Source of the DNA: Citrus sinensis
Taxonomy: Eukaryota; Streptophyta; Magnoliopsida; Sapindales; Rutaceae
Assembly: GCF_022201045.2 (NCBI RefSeq)
Contig: NC_068562.1
Location: forward strand, 7,980,001-8,044,000
Direction of reading: 5' to 3'
DNA length: 64,000 nt
Shown here: piece after piece, positions 1 through 12,545 of the stretch
How positions within the stretch are numbered: the stretch's first letter is position 1
How the letters are laid out: every line of letters begins with the position of its first letter
The notes under the pieces: model-generated
Database searches by the model: none
What the model saw: only the letters and a program-made list of their open reading frames with translations
Told to the model about the DNA's origin: nothing
Program-made: the position numbers and the translations under genes

Positions 1-2322
1 CATATATAGAGGATCCAATTATAGAAAAATAAGAAGACACCCCATCATGGAAATGGCAAAAATGGTATTAAATAGGTTATGCAATGGAGGAAAGAGAAGA
101 TAAAAATGCTGAAAAGAAGAAGAGATAATTGTTCAACGGTCTGCACCAAAACGAAACCAAACTTGAGAGCACAAGCCAGGGCGTCCCATATGGCAACATG
201 CCCACATGACACAAAACAAGCTGTTGTTTCTATTCGGCTGGCTGGAAGTGTTTTCTGGAAACAGCTTATATTCTTTTAAAGAGTCACTGGTCCAGAATCA
301 TCAGTCTCCGATCTTCAAAGACAAGACATGTAACATGTAATTAATTGTATGGAACGTGTGTGTTTTTGGAACTTGTTCGTCCACGTCAACCATTAAAACA
401 TATATGTGTGTAGGCAGGGGGTGACTCCCACACCACTTTTCGAGACTTTATGGGTTGGTAGGTCCCCAGTCTTGTTAATTAACTCCAAAAATCCTCTCAC
501 CAAAATGATGCAAACCTAAAAATTCAAAGCTTCACATGCTTCGTATATTTTGTAAATCATGCGTTTGAGAATAAAATAACGCAAATTGTGCGAGTAGCAG
601 GATTTTTTTTAATGAAAAGACAGATTATGAGAGTGTGATAAAGAGGACTCTGACCTTGTTTTCCAGCTATAATAATGTTGGGTCCTACCTAAATTTCAAA
701 GCAAAACGTTGAACTTAACTTAAATGAAAAAGGGAAAAGAATGGACAAGGGGGAGGGTGAAGAAAGAATTTATAAGAACCCCTATGCGGCTTGCAATTTG
801 CAGGTTACAGATGAAAATGTTCAAGTTGTTATTAAACAACGAAGTGGAGAGTTGATAAAGAAAGCTTCTTTTAAATGAGATTAACTGCACCCGTATGTAT
901 CGATGGGTCCAATTCCAACCACCAGCTTACCCAACTTGCTAAATTTGGTCATTATACATTATTTTCAAGAATGTTGTTGATTTTAGTCTTTAAAAAAACT
1001 TTTAAAAATGTAGAGGAAAAGAGATTTTTCAAGACTGCCAACAAAAAGCTGAAAAACAATAATCAATTCATTTTATTCTCAAGTTGTTTTTCTTTTATTA
1101 TGTTAATTAACCAGCAACATTCAGAAAATGAGAATAAATAATGTCTTTGCTTGCTTGCTTAAATGAGAGGTAAAATTAGAATTAAAATGACGAGTCCTCT
1201 CCGAAATAGAAAATGATTAGGAGAATTCTCATTTATACGAGGGACGGTGAGAATGGAAACCCCATTTCTTAGACAAACCATATTATCCTCACTCAATTTT
1301 TAAAATTCTCATTTTATCCCTCTTTATGAATTTGAAAAATAAAAAATTCTCATTTTGCTACCGTTGCTGCTTGCTACTTCGTTGTCACTGCTGCTTGCAG
1401 TCATTGCTAGTTTGCTACTGCCAATTGCCGTTTGTTGCTTGTTCTCCAGCTGCAGTCGCCAAACGCCTGCGGAGATGATGATTATTATTATTAATATTAT
1501 TAATGACATTGTTACTATTATTTTTACTATTGTTACCAATAAATTTTTTTAATAATAAACATTTAATTAATAACACTCACAATTTTTATAATCGATGGTG
1601 GTGATGATAATAATAATTATTATCAAGGACATTTTAATAACTTATAATAATTCATTCATAAAATAAACACATTAATGGTAATATAACTTATTCAGATTTC
1701 AATTTCTAGAGTTTAAGTAAATATTTTATTTTGATTCTCATTTACTATTCCAATTCCAACTCATTTCCAGTATAATTTATTCTCATTTCAGCATATTCTG
1801 ATTATTGATCAATAAATATAGAATAATCAATAAATATACTACTAGATCTTCGCAGAGCAATCAAGACTGCACTGAAAGCCACAGCCCATAAGCCTCTCCC
1901 AGTCACCAAACATGTCAAGTTGGGGTGGCAATGTAATTAGCATGTAACTAAAGAGATTTTTTTTGGGAGCCTCTAAGTTACAATAATTGTACCATACATC
2001 TCTCATGTGAACCACATAAAATTATAAGACCCACAATTTGTGTGGTTCACATGAGAGATGTATGTTACAATTATTGTATCTTAGCATTTGCCTTTTTTGA
2101 ATAATGCTTAAAAGATTTAAGTCAAGTCAAATCAGACATCACTGTGATTTCATGCGCACAAAAAAGCTGCAATAAGACATCGGAAAATTGCCCTGGCAAG
2201 TTGTACTCATATGACATATTTGTATAGACATTCTTAACAAACACATCAGCATAACAGAACTAACGTTATTACGGTAACGGTTAATCAAGGCTTTGATACA
2301 ACCAACTTCTACTTTCTGGTGA
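1..2322. other. Intergenic spacer with no supported gene
   Basis: This AT-rich stretch lies downstream of the CIA30 gene. The ORFs in it are short, low in complexity and match no family I recognise. The part from about 1190 to 1830 has simple TAA/ATT runs and repeated ATTCTCATTT-like words at both ends, which may be a decayed transposon, but I could not define termini or a target duplication. A clear hairpin element at 1973-2084 is listed separately. Confidence 0.6.
1973..2084. repeat. 112-bp foldback (MITE-like) hairpin
   Basis: Two 48-bp arms, 1973-2020 and 2037-2084, are inverted copies with three mismatches around a 16-bp loop. The arms begin CTAAG and end CTTAG. Such near-perfect short hairpins in plant spacers are usually MITEs and can seed small-RNA precursors. 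No target duplication is obvious at the ends. Confidence 0.75.
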
Positions 2323-4722
2323 TTACTGTACAGGTAACTCTGATCTCAAGGCTTTGATCCAATCAACCTCGACTCTAAAATCTCCAGGTCCAGATTTAGC
2401 ACCAGGGACACCACCTTCTGCATTAACCGATAGAGACATGCCGACAACACGAGAAGGGTTCATCTCCATCTCTGCATCTATAACATTTCCTCTCCATGTT
2501 GGTAAATATCGCGCAAGAGGAATCTGGGAGGCCAATGACATTTTTTGGCACAAGGCCAAGCAATTTGCAAATATAACAGGAAAAGAGGAAAAATAATGAG
2601 TAAAGGAACTTAATAAATTAAGCCCTTTTCGAGCTAGTGTTGTGAACCCATTCCTATATAGAAGTTTCAATGTGATAGAGAGACAATTCAAACACACTGT
2701 AATGACTCATTTACTAAGTGGACTCTATAATATGTCGTTTAACATTCCAAGTGGATGTTGAAGAATAAAACATTTATTGATAAATAATCATTTTCTTGAT
2801 ATGCTATAATCAATGCATTAACACAACAATGAAATCAATCTTCATGCTTCTTGCATTGTTTCTTGAAATAGTTACTGCACTTAGGATACATAGTTCTGAG
2901 AGCCAAATTGATGATATCAAGTCTCTGAGAATATCAGATTGAGGAGAAAGGAACTTACCTTTGCAATATACCAGTTATCTTTGGGTACAAAAACGAAAGA
3001 TTGCCATGAATTATCTTCTTGTTGCCCAGGTGAATTCACCCAGTTTTCTGTATAAATCTGCATGTGAGATCAATAAAATCTTCAGCTTGAAAGCTGAAAC
3101 TTACACGTCAACAAGAAAAAAATCTAAAAATTGGAAAAGAGCCACAAGAAGAGAAAATCAAACCCTAGTCTCTTCCATCTCATTTTCCGTAAAAGGAGAA
3201 AGAAAACTCACAGTTGATATGTAGCATCTCCCATCTCCTTTCAGCTTCATTGCTATTGTATCATATGAATCTAAATCAATGAAACCATCAAACTGCAGAA
3301 GACACAAATGACACAGAAAATGTCAGTATATAGATACTAGTCTCTTGGGTTAAATCTAGAGAAATTAGGTACTGCTAACAATAAGTATCAGTAATTCCAA
3401 GTTTTATTAAGAGAAGCCTCTACAGTCATCTCTAAACAAGAGCTATAGATCCCAAAAGATGTTGGAAATGCTGCTCACCTTCTTGGACCGCATCCCACAG
3501 AATCCACTCCGACTGATGTTCCATTTTGAACCCTCACTTAGGTCCAGGGAAAGGTTCCCAGAGAAAATCCCTAGCAATCAACGTGATCATTTTGAGAATT
3601 ACAACTCTAAAGTGAACAAGCATATAACGCAGAAATCTAAAAGTTGTCAAAAACAAGATTTATGTGGGTCCCTGACTTTCACATGTAGCTGGTTCAAAGC
3701 AACGTGCATTGTTCTTAAGGATAAAAATGAAGGGACAATAAATTCTTTCAAAAGTCAGATAATTCCAATAAAAAAGCCATCCCAATGCAAGTTTGTTATG
3801 GTTGTTTCTGTAATACAGAAGTTTGTAAAGAGGTTTAACTGATATTCACAAACTATAATAACAATCTAAATATGTTGCAATGCAATATATGTATTGACAA
3901 TTGACTGGTACCATTCATTCCGTTTCCAGAATCTGTAATCTCCAAAGATGCCGAGGACAACCCTGAAAGATAATTAAAAAAGAGAAATTACATTTGCTTC
4001 ATTGCGATGCAATACTTCACCATTTCCAATATATCAATCACCACCATCCAAAATACAGTTTGGGACTATCATAAATCCCAAACTGAGAAGTCTTCAACAG
4101 AGAGTAAACCTTTTACACAGGAATACAATAACAGACAATTAAATAGAAAGCATTCATACCTCCATATTCAGAATCTGAATATAGATGCCACTTCTTTAAC
4201 TCTTCCTTTGAATTGAAGTTGAATATATATCTCTCACTAGGGGGCATCAACTCTTCGAGATTCCATGTAAGAGCTACAAATTGAGATTGCCAAATAAGTA
4301 ACTTGAAACAATAATTAACAATCATAACTATAAACCATGTGTTACACTAAAGAAGTGAAAGAGACCCCACTTGGTCACAATCATCTCCTTAAACAATGCA
4401 AAACTATGTATTTTAAGCTATAATTACAAACTAAAAATAATATACCTGCACTGATAGAAACAAACCGGCATTCTAATCTAACACATGGCCGAATAATGCT
4501 TCAACAGAAAGAGAACCCGAATCCCTTCCAAACTTATTCAACACACACAAGAACAGTAATCTTTCTCTAACAAAAAGATTTCCACTAACTCGAATCTCAA
4601 AAATTAATCTTGAAACACTCATATAATGCAAAAAATAAACAAATAAATAAATGGTAACAATCTTTAATACCTCTCTTCGTAGCATTCAAAGAAGCTTGCC
4701 ACAATCCACGAAATCTTGACAT
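2323..4722 (-). CDS. CIA30: Complex I intermediate-associated protein 30 (CIA30/NDUFAF1-like), 7 coding exons
   Basis: The gene is predicted to encode a mitochondrial assembly factor for respiratory complex I (CIA30 family). Coding exons on the minus strand are 4722-4671, 4273-4160, 3962-3912, 3570-3479, 3292-3212, 3057-2959 and 2523-2323. All junctions are GT-AG, and the sum is 690 nt, giving 229 residues plus a TAA stop. The start [17 protein letters not shown] is basic and amphipathic, as expected near a mitochondrial N-terminus. Family hallmarks follow in order: [70 protein letters not shown] and VEVDWIKAL. The length fits plant homologues. A 5'-UTR intron is likely at 5058-4748 (GTGAGT donor, TGTAG acceptor), with a GC-richer leader exon near 5060-5150. 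The family call is firm; mitochondrial targeting is inferred. Confidence 0.93.
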
Positions 4723-5159
4723 ATCTCTTAAGCAATTCACAAAGCTCCTACACAATAAGAAAATAGTAATAGAAGTAGTAGTAATAATAACAATAATAAA
4801 GAGAAATTAAGACCTGTTTAGCTCATAGAATATTTGATTAGTTAATGGAATCATTTTTCCAAAAATAAAAATTACCCACTTGGTTTTTGTGAATACCCAT
4901 TATAAGAATTTGTCCAAAATCTTCACCAGAAGTAATGAAAGCACTGAGAAGTTAATATTTTAAATCGAAATCTTTAACTACAAACAGATTCAGCAACTGT
5001 TGAAAGTTGAGATTTTTAGGTGATTTGAAGATGATAACAGCTGCAAAGAGAGACTCACCAGTGTTTTGAAGCCGTCACTGCCGATGGGAAGTCAGTAGGC
5101 AGTAGCGCGGTCAGTCACCGATTCACCGCCACGGTGGGCCTTCGACACAACATACAAGG

Positions 5160-6734
5160 TTCAAAGACGAGTGTGATTTGTTTTTGGTTGCTTAACCTCA
5201 TAAACGACGTCGTTTCGTTTTCATTTATCCATCTTCCGTGAATTTTGTTATTTTTTTTTCATTGGTCAAAATATCCTCCGACCATCAAGTGTTTCGCATA
5301 TCAAAAACACATTAATTTTTTTTTTTCTTTTATACCATTTTACCTAAAGTTTATAAAGCCTATTATTTTTTCACTTTTCTATTAACATCATTAGAGAATT
5401 TAATAAAATATTAACGAAATCACTATTTTACTCCTAAATATAAAAAGATTATTTATTAATTGTTATTTTAGATAATTTTAGAATATGTTGATATTTTGGA
5501 TTAATAACTCTAAGTTTTTCATAATGCATTTTATGGTTATTTTAAATGTGTTTTGGATTATTATAGCTATTTCTATTAGTGATTTATTGTTGTTGAAAAT
5601 TTATTATAATTGTCGAAAATATGTAATTCCGAATGGATTGTATGAGTGGAGATTTTTTATTTATATTTCAATTGAGCTACAAATTAACTAAGATATTTAT
5701 TTTGATTATTGTATATTTTTAAATTTACGGGTTTGATGAGTTTATATAACTAATTTATAGTCAGTAATGTCCCCGACAACTACAAAACAAAATTTATTTT
5801 TATGCAATTTAACTATAATTAAATAATCTTTTTATGTTTAGCCATAAAATGGAGTCATAACTTAACTAGCCGTGAATACGTTTACCATGTGCAATCACTC
5901 GAATTTAAATAATTAATAAGAAAAAAAGGGTGGATGAAGAAGCTTCTCGTCGCGTCTAAAACTTTTATAAGAAAATACTTTCCAGTTCATCTCTCACTGA
6001 AAAATTTATATTTCTATAATTCTTTCCTATATCATGCTATTTAAATAAGTTTGAGAATTTTTTTTATATTAAAAATCTACATCTAATAATAAGAAGAAAG
6101 ATTGACCCGATACCTATTAACTTATAAATACTACAAAGGAGGAACAAATTATCATGGGCTCTCTTGCCCGGGGAATGGTCCAAGCTCAGATAATGCACAA
6201 AATATGGAGTTCTGTCAACCATTTATTAATGTTTTTCCTTTTTTTTTTTTTTTTTTATAGAAACCATGTAATACTGCCGTTTACACTATACTGATAGAGA
6301 TCGGAAATATAATAACTATATTCCAATAATTGCATTGCATCAGAGGCTAAATTTCCATACTCAGTACAAAAAAGGCATCATCACAGTACAAAATATGTAC
6401 ACTTTGGTCAATCATACCGTTATAAAAAATATCGAGAGTGTGAACAAATGAAACAACCATGTAGATCCTTCACCTAATGGTTAATATATAGAAAGTTTGT
6501 CATTTTGTAATATAGATTAATGGAAGATGATTAACATAATCCGACTGCATTAATCAACTTAGCGGTCAAGGCATCCTACCCTGAAGAATTTTATATATGA
6601 ACACATCACTATCTTGAACCTTGGCAAAAAAAAAAAAAAACCCTTAATCAAACTCTAATTGGAGAATTACGCGTCCGTATACTATCAATTAACTCCCTTA
6701 AATTGAGATTAGATGCTGCTTAGAGAGGCCAATA
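5160..6734. other. AT-rich spacer between CIA30 and the first SAUR
   Basis: No supported gene. The stretch contains the probable CIA30 promoter near its left end and the SAUR promoter at its right end. Long T and A runs occur at about 6240 and 6627. I see no terminal repeats or transposon protein fragments. Confidence 0.5.
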
Positions 6735-7070
6735 ATGGGGGTAAGTTCAAGCAAATTAAGCTGGTTGATTGGAGGTGGAAGAGCTTATTATAAGAGACTC
6801 AGAGGGACTAGTAGTTGCAGTACTGCTCAATTGATGACTACTCCCAAAGGTTATGTGCCAATTTGTGTTGGTTTGGGCAATGATACAAAGCTTTTTATTG
6901 TTCACACAACAGCACTCGGCGATGCTGATTTCTTGCAGTTTCTCTGTAAATCTGCCGAGGAATATGGCTTCTGTAATGAAGGAATTTTGAGGATCCCATG
7001 TGAAGCTGAAGCGTTCGAAGATTGGGTGATTAGAAGAGCCAATCACAAGTTTGAAGTTAAAACAGTTTAG
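6735..7070 (+). CDS. SAUR: SAUR-family auxin-responsive protein, single exon
   Basis: This intronless 111-residue ORF starts at an ATG and ends in TAG. Residues about 36-100 carry the SAUR core: PKGYVPICVG, a basic/hydrophobic strand (KLFIVHTTAL), then DADFLQFLCKSAEEYGF and the closing EGILRIPCEAEAFEDWV block. SAURs are small, intronless, auxin-inducible proteins; canonical members promote cell expansion by restraining PP2C.D phosphatases and so activating the plasma-membrane proton pump. The N-terminus (MGVSSSKLSWLIGGG) is short and has no signal peptide. A second, divergent SAUR lies 2.8 kb downstream on the other strand. The core is less canonical than in typical SAURs (IVHTT replaces VVPI-type residues), so biochemical equivalence is inferred. 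Confidence 0.88.
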   Translation: MGVSSSKLSWLIGGGRAYYKRLRGTSSCSTAQLMTTPKGYVPICVGLGNDTKLFIVHTTALGDADFLQFLCKSAEEYGFCNEGILRIPCEAEAFEDWVIRRANHKFEVKTV

Positions 7071-9907
7071 CCATTTTATTGTATTGTGTACATAAAATAT
7101 TCTCAGTAAATTAATATAGAAGTAGTGCTTTAGTTTGTAACCATCTTCATTAGCGCAATGTAAAAATATGCAGGTGCATGCTTTGTGCTTTGAGATTCTT
7201 TCTTGTTTTGGATTTGATTAATTAGCTGTCATAACTTATCTCAAAATCCTGATTTGAGAGGAAGATAAAGTCATTTTAATTTGTGCTTGACAGCCTTGAT
7301 TGCACTTGCATGCAAGGAAATGGACGTGAAACCAAGATACTTAAAAGATATGAGCAACGGATACTGAATTGGGGATATGCATGATTCACCGAAACCTGCA
7401 GCTGGCAAGCTCTCGGTTGTCATGTCAGGTTAAAGAATGGCAAAAAAATTCTGTTGAAAGATATAAAGAACAATCAATATTCACCATTTATGTTATAAAT
7501 TTCTGGTTATTGTTGCCAATTTGGAGGCATCAAGATGGCAACAAGGCAGGCGAAGCTAAAATGTTGCCAAAGAAGCATTTTGTTCATCAAATGAAAAGAA
7601 TGAATGGATTGAAAAATCCTGTGGTCTGGCCCATGGTTACAGCCTTACAGCACACTGATTCTAGCCGAAGTGGTGCAAAGAACCCCACCTGTTTTGGCTC
7701 CTGCTTGGTTCTTCGAGCCTTATCTTCCTCTTGCCAATTCACCCGTCCCTTCATTAATGAAACAGGGCCCAGGAGCCTCGGCTTGTTCCCTTAACCAGAA
7801 GACAAAATAGCAGCGTAGTCCAATATTTACAACTGTGTCACACTTCAGTTTTTAGTAATGATAAATATACACTTCAGTATTATGTCATACATTGTTTCTG
7901 AACAAAAAGTATCATATAATACATTTACAAAATTACATGTTTTCATTATGTTATTATTTTATTTTATTTTTTCGTTTTCAAGTGCTATCTTAATTTACAT
8001 GAACAAGGGCAGGTTGGCACTTGACAGACAGCTGATGACATAGTAATAATTAATGTCAACTGGTTTTGAAAATTTTAGGAAACTCAGGAAGCAAGAAGCT
8101 TTGATTATGCTGGTTTCAGTGCCAATCATTGGGTAGCTTTATTTTTGAGTTAATTACTAATTGGGGGATGGCGAATTTTATAATTTAAGGTTGGTTCCAG
8201 TTCTAGTGGCTTATTTTCTTAGTGATTATACTCAAATGGGCATAATTTTGATATCAATTTACATTCTCAAGAAGTCATTTTCATACCAAAGTGGGCAAGA
8301 AGATTTGACGAGTAAGCCATTCACAAAAATTCGAAGAATATTTAATTTAGTATAATTACTATAAAGGTCAAAATCCTCTTCTAAAGTTTGGTGCCTTGAT
8401 ATGAAATGGAAGAGAGTAATTGAGCTGAAGAAAAGCTAATTAACAAGACATAAAATTGTCAATTATAATATTTATTTGTTTGTTAAAGATAACAATAAAC
8501 ATATCAATTTTTTTTTGTTATAAAATAGGGTTAACAGACAGATACTGCAAAAGTAGAGCATTCCTAACTACCCCAATCATTCGGTTATTAAACTACGCAT
8601 AACCTTGACTTTTATGCTAAAATCAAACTTTGATGTACAGCTTCCTCTCTCTATATATATATATATATTTGAAAAATAACATGACCCCACATTTTTCTAT
8701 TATGTCCCCACCTTGCCACTTTAATTTAATCATTCCCAGCACAGCATATTACACTTTCAAAGTCCAATAAAAATATAACTATTTGCCTTTCTTTTGAGTG
8801 TTGTCTGGTGATGAACCTAACATTAATTATAAGAAACCCTAATTCAATTAGCTTCACCAGTGACCGAACTAACCCCCCCCCCTTTTTTTTTTGTTTGTTG
8901 GGGGGGGGGGGGGGGGTGGTGGTGACTAGCCTAAGCAAAAGCAATTCTCATAATATAACTTCTAAACATGTACACACATGATTAATATTGCTTGATTGAT
9001 GAAGACTCTAGCTAGCTGTAGAGGTGATTTTAACCAAGTGCATTCAGTTTTTTCACCAAGTGTTCAAGGCTCTATTTGATATTGTGTTGTCCCTTGATCA
9101 TGATCACGATCGTGAAATAAAAACTGCACCTAACAATGTCAATTTTAACCACTCAACTGCTAAAAAGCTTTAAAAAATTGGGAACGTGACTGTACTGCTA
9201 GCCAAGTTTTCATCAGTTCTATTCTAGGAGTTGGACCATATACAAAGGGAGGGACCGATTTATTGCCTTGAGATATGGACAAGATTTTCAATTAAAATCT
9301 TATATAATCAAAATTGAACACGACAACCTTGTCAAAAACATGTGTTTTGATTTTATTGCAAAATCCTTTTTTTATGGGTCAGTAATAATCATAACTTTTG
9401 AGGTGATGAAAGAGACTGTGGAGAGTGAAAAGTGCTTATGAATTGCCACAAAATGAAAACTTAAAAAAAAAAAAAAATCCGAAAGGAGATTTCATTTGAT
9501 TTCCTTGTGATTACGGCCACATGCATCGTTCAAAGTTGGCACTAGCTAATTAGTTAGTGAAGGGATTAGGTGGGAAAGAGCAAACATGAGTAAAACAGAA
9601 GCAATAGAGTTGGCAAATAGAAATTGGAATCACAGCATAAGCCAAATAGTTAATATTGTTGAACAAATTTCCAAAAACATACAAGATAATCAATTAATGA
9701 CAGTTCCTAATCAAATTTCTTCCTGAAACGACCTTGATTCCCCTTTCAACGAATGGGTTAATTTCTCTCCATCCAAAGTTGATAGGTTACAAGCACTAGC
9801 TAACACATCATCGTTATTTTTCTTTGCGTTAACAATAATAATAATAATAAGAAGCCCTAATACTAACCATTCTCTTTAATTACAACTTGACTTATTATTA
9901 CTCAAAA
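7071..9907. other. Spacer between two convergent SAUR genes
   Basis: Both SAUR genes end into this 2.8-kb spacer. An ORF at 7369-7794 has no recognisable domain. A C/T tract followed by a long G run lies at about 8870-8917, and TA microsatellite near 8655. No transposon ends or protein fragments were recognised. Confidence 0.55.
8870..8917. repeat. Homopolymer cluster (C run, T run, G run)
   Basis: A C run, then a T-rich run, TGTTTGTT and a run of about 18 G make up the tract. The C and G runs could pair as a hairpin, and the G run alone could form a quadruplex. Exact lengths are prone to sequencing error. Confidence 0.7.
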
Positions 9908-10318
9908 TCAACAAGTGTAGAAATCAACAAGCTCCTGCATGGATCCGAGCTGAGTCCCAGTGCTGCTCTCGAGCATCCACAACAAGTGCTCAAACAACAC
10001 AACTTCACAAGCAACCACAACTTCACCTTCATCATCAAACCCACCTGATCTTTCAATCAGCTCTTGAAAGAGAGGGTGGCAAATGACATCAGAAGTCAGG
10101 TAGTATTGTCGCCGCGACTTCCCTACGTAGACTGCATGAAGCTCCTTTGCGTTAACATTATTATCACCATTGACGATCTTGCGATGATGATCAGAATCTG
10201 CGGCCGCAGATGTGAACATCAAAGAGCAGTTTATGCTTGTGCTGCGTGAGAGCCGAGGGAACGATGGCAGTTTCTTCATGGCTGACTTGAGCTTTGTGAG
10301 CTTACCAACTTTGGCCAT
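9908..10318 (-). CDS. SAUR: SAUR-family protein, SAUR76/77/78-like
   Basis: This intronless 136-residue ORF opens MAKVGKLTKLKSAMKKLPSF, a basic N-terminus typical of the SAUR76-78 subgroup. The SAUR core spans about residues 58-118: LHAVYVGKSRRQYYLTSD, then HPLFQELIERSGGF and a VVVACEVVLFEHLLWML block. The tail LGSMQELVDFYTC is also characteristic of this subgroup. SAUR76-78 are linked in Arabidopsis to auxin and ethylene growth responses (from memory). A TA/GA microsatellite sits about 120-180 bp upstream, in the promoter or leader. I find no splice sites or frame breaks. Family assignment is strong; subgroup assignment is moderately strong. Confidence 0.92.
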   Translation of the reverse strand: MAKVGKLTKLKSAMKKLPSFPRLSRSTSINCSLMFTSAAADSDHHRKIVNGDNNVNAKELHAVYVGKSRRQYYLTSDVICHPLFQELIERSGGFDDEGEVVVACEVVLFEHLLWMLESSTGTQLGSMQELVDFYTC

Positions 10319-10436
10319 TGCCTAATAATTATTGGCGAACGAAGTGATTTAAGAGAAACAAAGAGATTGAAAATTATTGAGAGGATTTTGATTTTTGTGA
10401 ACTGATGAGGAGGATACAAGGAAGGTTCATACATAA

Positions 10437-10457
10437 TATATATATATATATATATAC

Positions 10458-10490
<33 letters not shown>
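10437..10490. repeat. TA/CA/GA compound microsatellite
   Basis: Runs of TA, a short TACATACATA stretch and then (GA)n lie upstream of the minus-strand SAUR start. They are placed where the promoter or 5' leader should be, so length variation could affect expression. Confidence 0.85.
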
Positions 10491-11869
10491 CATATGAAGA
10501 CGCATATATTACGTTCATTGCCCACGGTTTGATATAAACCAGCTAAGAATATGATTTTTCAAGTCGCAAAACTAGTTGCTATTGAGTTTGGCTTTTGCTG
10601 GTGGGCCGTCTTTTGGTTTTTTTCGAAATGAAAACGATACTCTCGGTTGTAAATTTACATAATTAGCCTAGCCCCTTTTCTTTTCTTTTTTCTTTTTTTT
10701 TTCAATTTAATTGTTTATTGAGTTGATCATTTAAGAGTAACCCACATGATAAAGATTTGGCAGGTGACGCCCGCGTGAATAAATCGGACCAAAATCATAC
10801 GAGGGAGATGTGTGTATGTATAAGATATAAATTAATAGTTAATTAATTGAGAGAATGTTCATGTTAATTTTTGCAGAGATGGTAAATTCTAATCAAATAC
10901 TAGTATTAAAAAAAATAAAATAAAAGAAAATTAAAAACTCTCCTAACTTAGGAGAAGATTCTCTAAGAGAGTCCTAATCGTATGTTATGTACACATATAT
11001 AACTGATTTATTGAAATTTTTTATTTTACGAAACACATATAATAAAAAGTAAATAAATAGCAGACAAATGTTATAAACTAAGTCGTATTTAAATGTTCTG
11101 AAATTTGATTAATTACTATACGTGAAATAGTTTTAATCGAAATCGGGATTTAAAAAAAAAAGGACAATTCACACCCGAAAATTTCAATAATAATTTTGGC
11201 GAAAAGAATCAAAATGAAGGAGGGTATTGGGTTCGGTTCTTGTTTGATCTTGTTCGTGCACGAACATGGGCAACAAACATAACAAGAGCTGTTTGTTGGT
11301 AAGCAATCACTAGTTCCCATGAAGGGAATCCCAATCCCCCAACTGGTTCTTTGGTTCAAATTAAAAAAAAAAAAGAAGAAGAAGTTACCATACCATACAA
11401 AACAAAATGCTTCAAGCTGGTGCCAAGCAAGTATCGAGCATCTTCTTATGCGTTACTATTTTTGGGTACTCGATTAATTTTGTCCCTACATAGTGTGTCG
11501 TTTTCGGCTTTTTATGTTACCAACAAGCGTCCTTTTATTGTCGTTTCATGCATGCAGCCCCCGGCAGCCAACAACAATGATAACAGAAGAACATGCGCAG
11601 ACAAATTATCTTTTGCTGTAAAGTCAGCCGTTTCTTAATTTCTTGCTCTAATTTGACATGACTTTTAATGCTTCATTGTTATGTTTACAAATATTATATT
11701 CACTTTGAAGTTATGATCTAATCATGAGCTGCTAACGATAATCTCATTAATTAACTATTTAAGCAATATATTAATGAGTAGAGACTTCGGAAATTCAAGT
11801 AAATTAAAGATTTTTATGTGGTCCAACTAATCATCATGGTAACAAATTAAGGACGACCAGCTGTTGGGG

Positions 11870-11909
11870 TACCTAGATAGCTAGCTAGCTAGCTAGCTTG
11901 CTAGGTACA
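11870..11909. repeat. (GCTA)n tract inside a palindrome
   Basis: Tandem GCTA units are bounded by GTACCTAG on the left and CTAGGTAC on the right, giving an almost perfect self-complementary stretch of about 40 bp. Confidence 0.75.
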
Positions 11910-11954
11910 TCTATTACGAGTGGTCCACTGGTATCTTTTGATTTACAAGCTAAC

Positions 11955-12545
11955 CGGTAAAAATTATTTTACCCCCTATATTTTGAGGTAGTACTATTCA
12001 ATTCATATATTTTTAAAATACCTCAATATATTTTGTCGTTAAATTTATGATGCCCCTGTTGTTACTTTATATTTATTTTATCTTATTTTTACAATATTAT
12101 TCTTTTATAATAATATTTTTCTTTTTCTTAGGACATTAATAAAAAGAAAGAAAAAATAAATTATCAATTTAATCCCAAAAATAAAAAGAATATATATTAA
12201 TTTTTATGGAACACTCTACTAAATAGTTAATATATTAATTTTTTATTAATATCTAAAAAATTGTAATTTAATTTTTTTGCACATATATGAGCTTCCACAA
12301 AAATTAATATATATATTTTATTTTTAGGGTTAAATTAGTAATTGAATCTTTTTCTTTTTATTAATGTCTTAAAAAGAAATATTATTGTAAGAGAGTAATA
12401 TTGTAAAAGCAAACCAAAAAGAACATAAAATAACGACACCAGTGTCAAAAATTTAACGACAGAGATATTTAGAAGTATTTTTAAAAATACAGAAACTAAA
12501 CATGTACTGACATCAAAATATAGAAATTAAATAAAATTTTATCTC
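11955..12545. repeat. Long imperfect inverted repeat (foldback element)
   Basis: The left arm (about 11960-12205) and right arm (about 12300-12545) are diverged inverted copies. Matching words in order include CTATATTTTGA, TATTTTTAAAA, TGTCGTTAAATTT, TTTTACAATATTA, AATAATATTT and GACATTAATAAAAAG. The unpaired centre is roughly 100 bp. No coding capacity was seen. The ends and a target duplication are not sharply defined. Confidence 0.6.

Noticed and set aside
1190..1830. Possible transposon with repeated ATTCTCATTT words at both ends
   Set aside because: I could not fix terminal repeats or a target duplication, and the interior is simple AT-rich sequence.
7369..7794. 141-codon ORF between the SAUR genes
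   Set aside because: Low-information sequence with no domain, poor start context and no splice or promoter evidence; the opposite strand of the same stretch is equally ambiguous.
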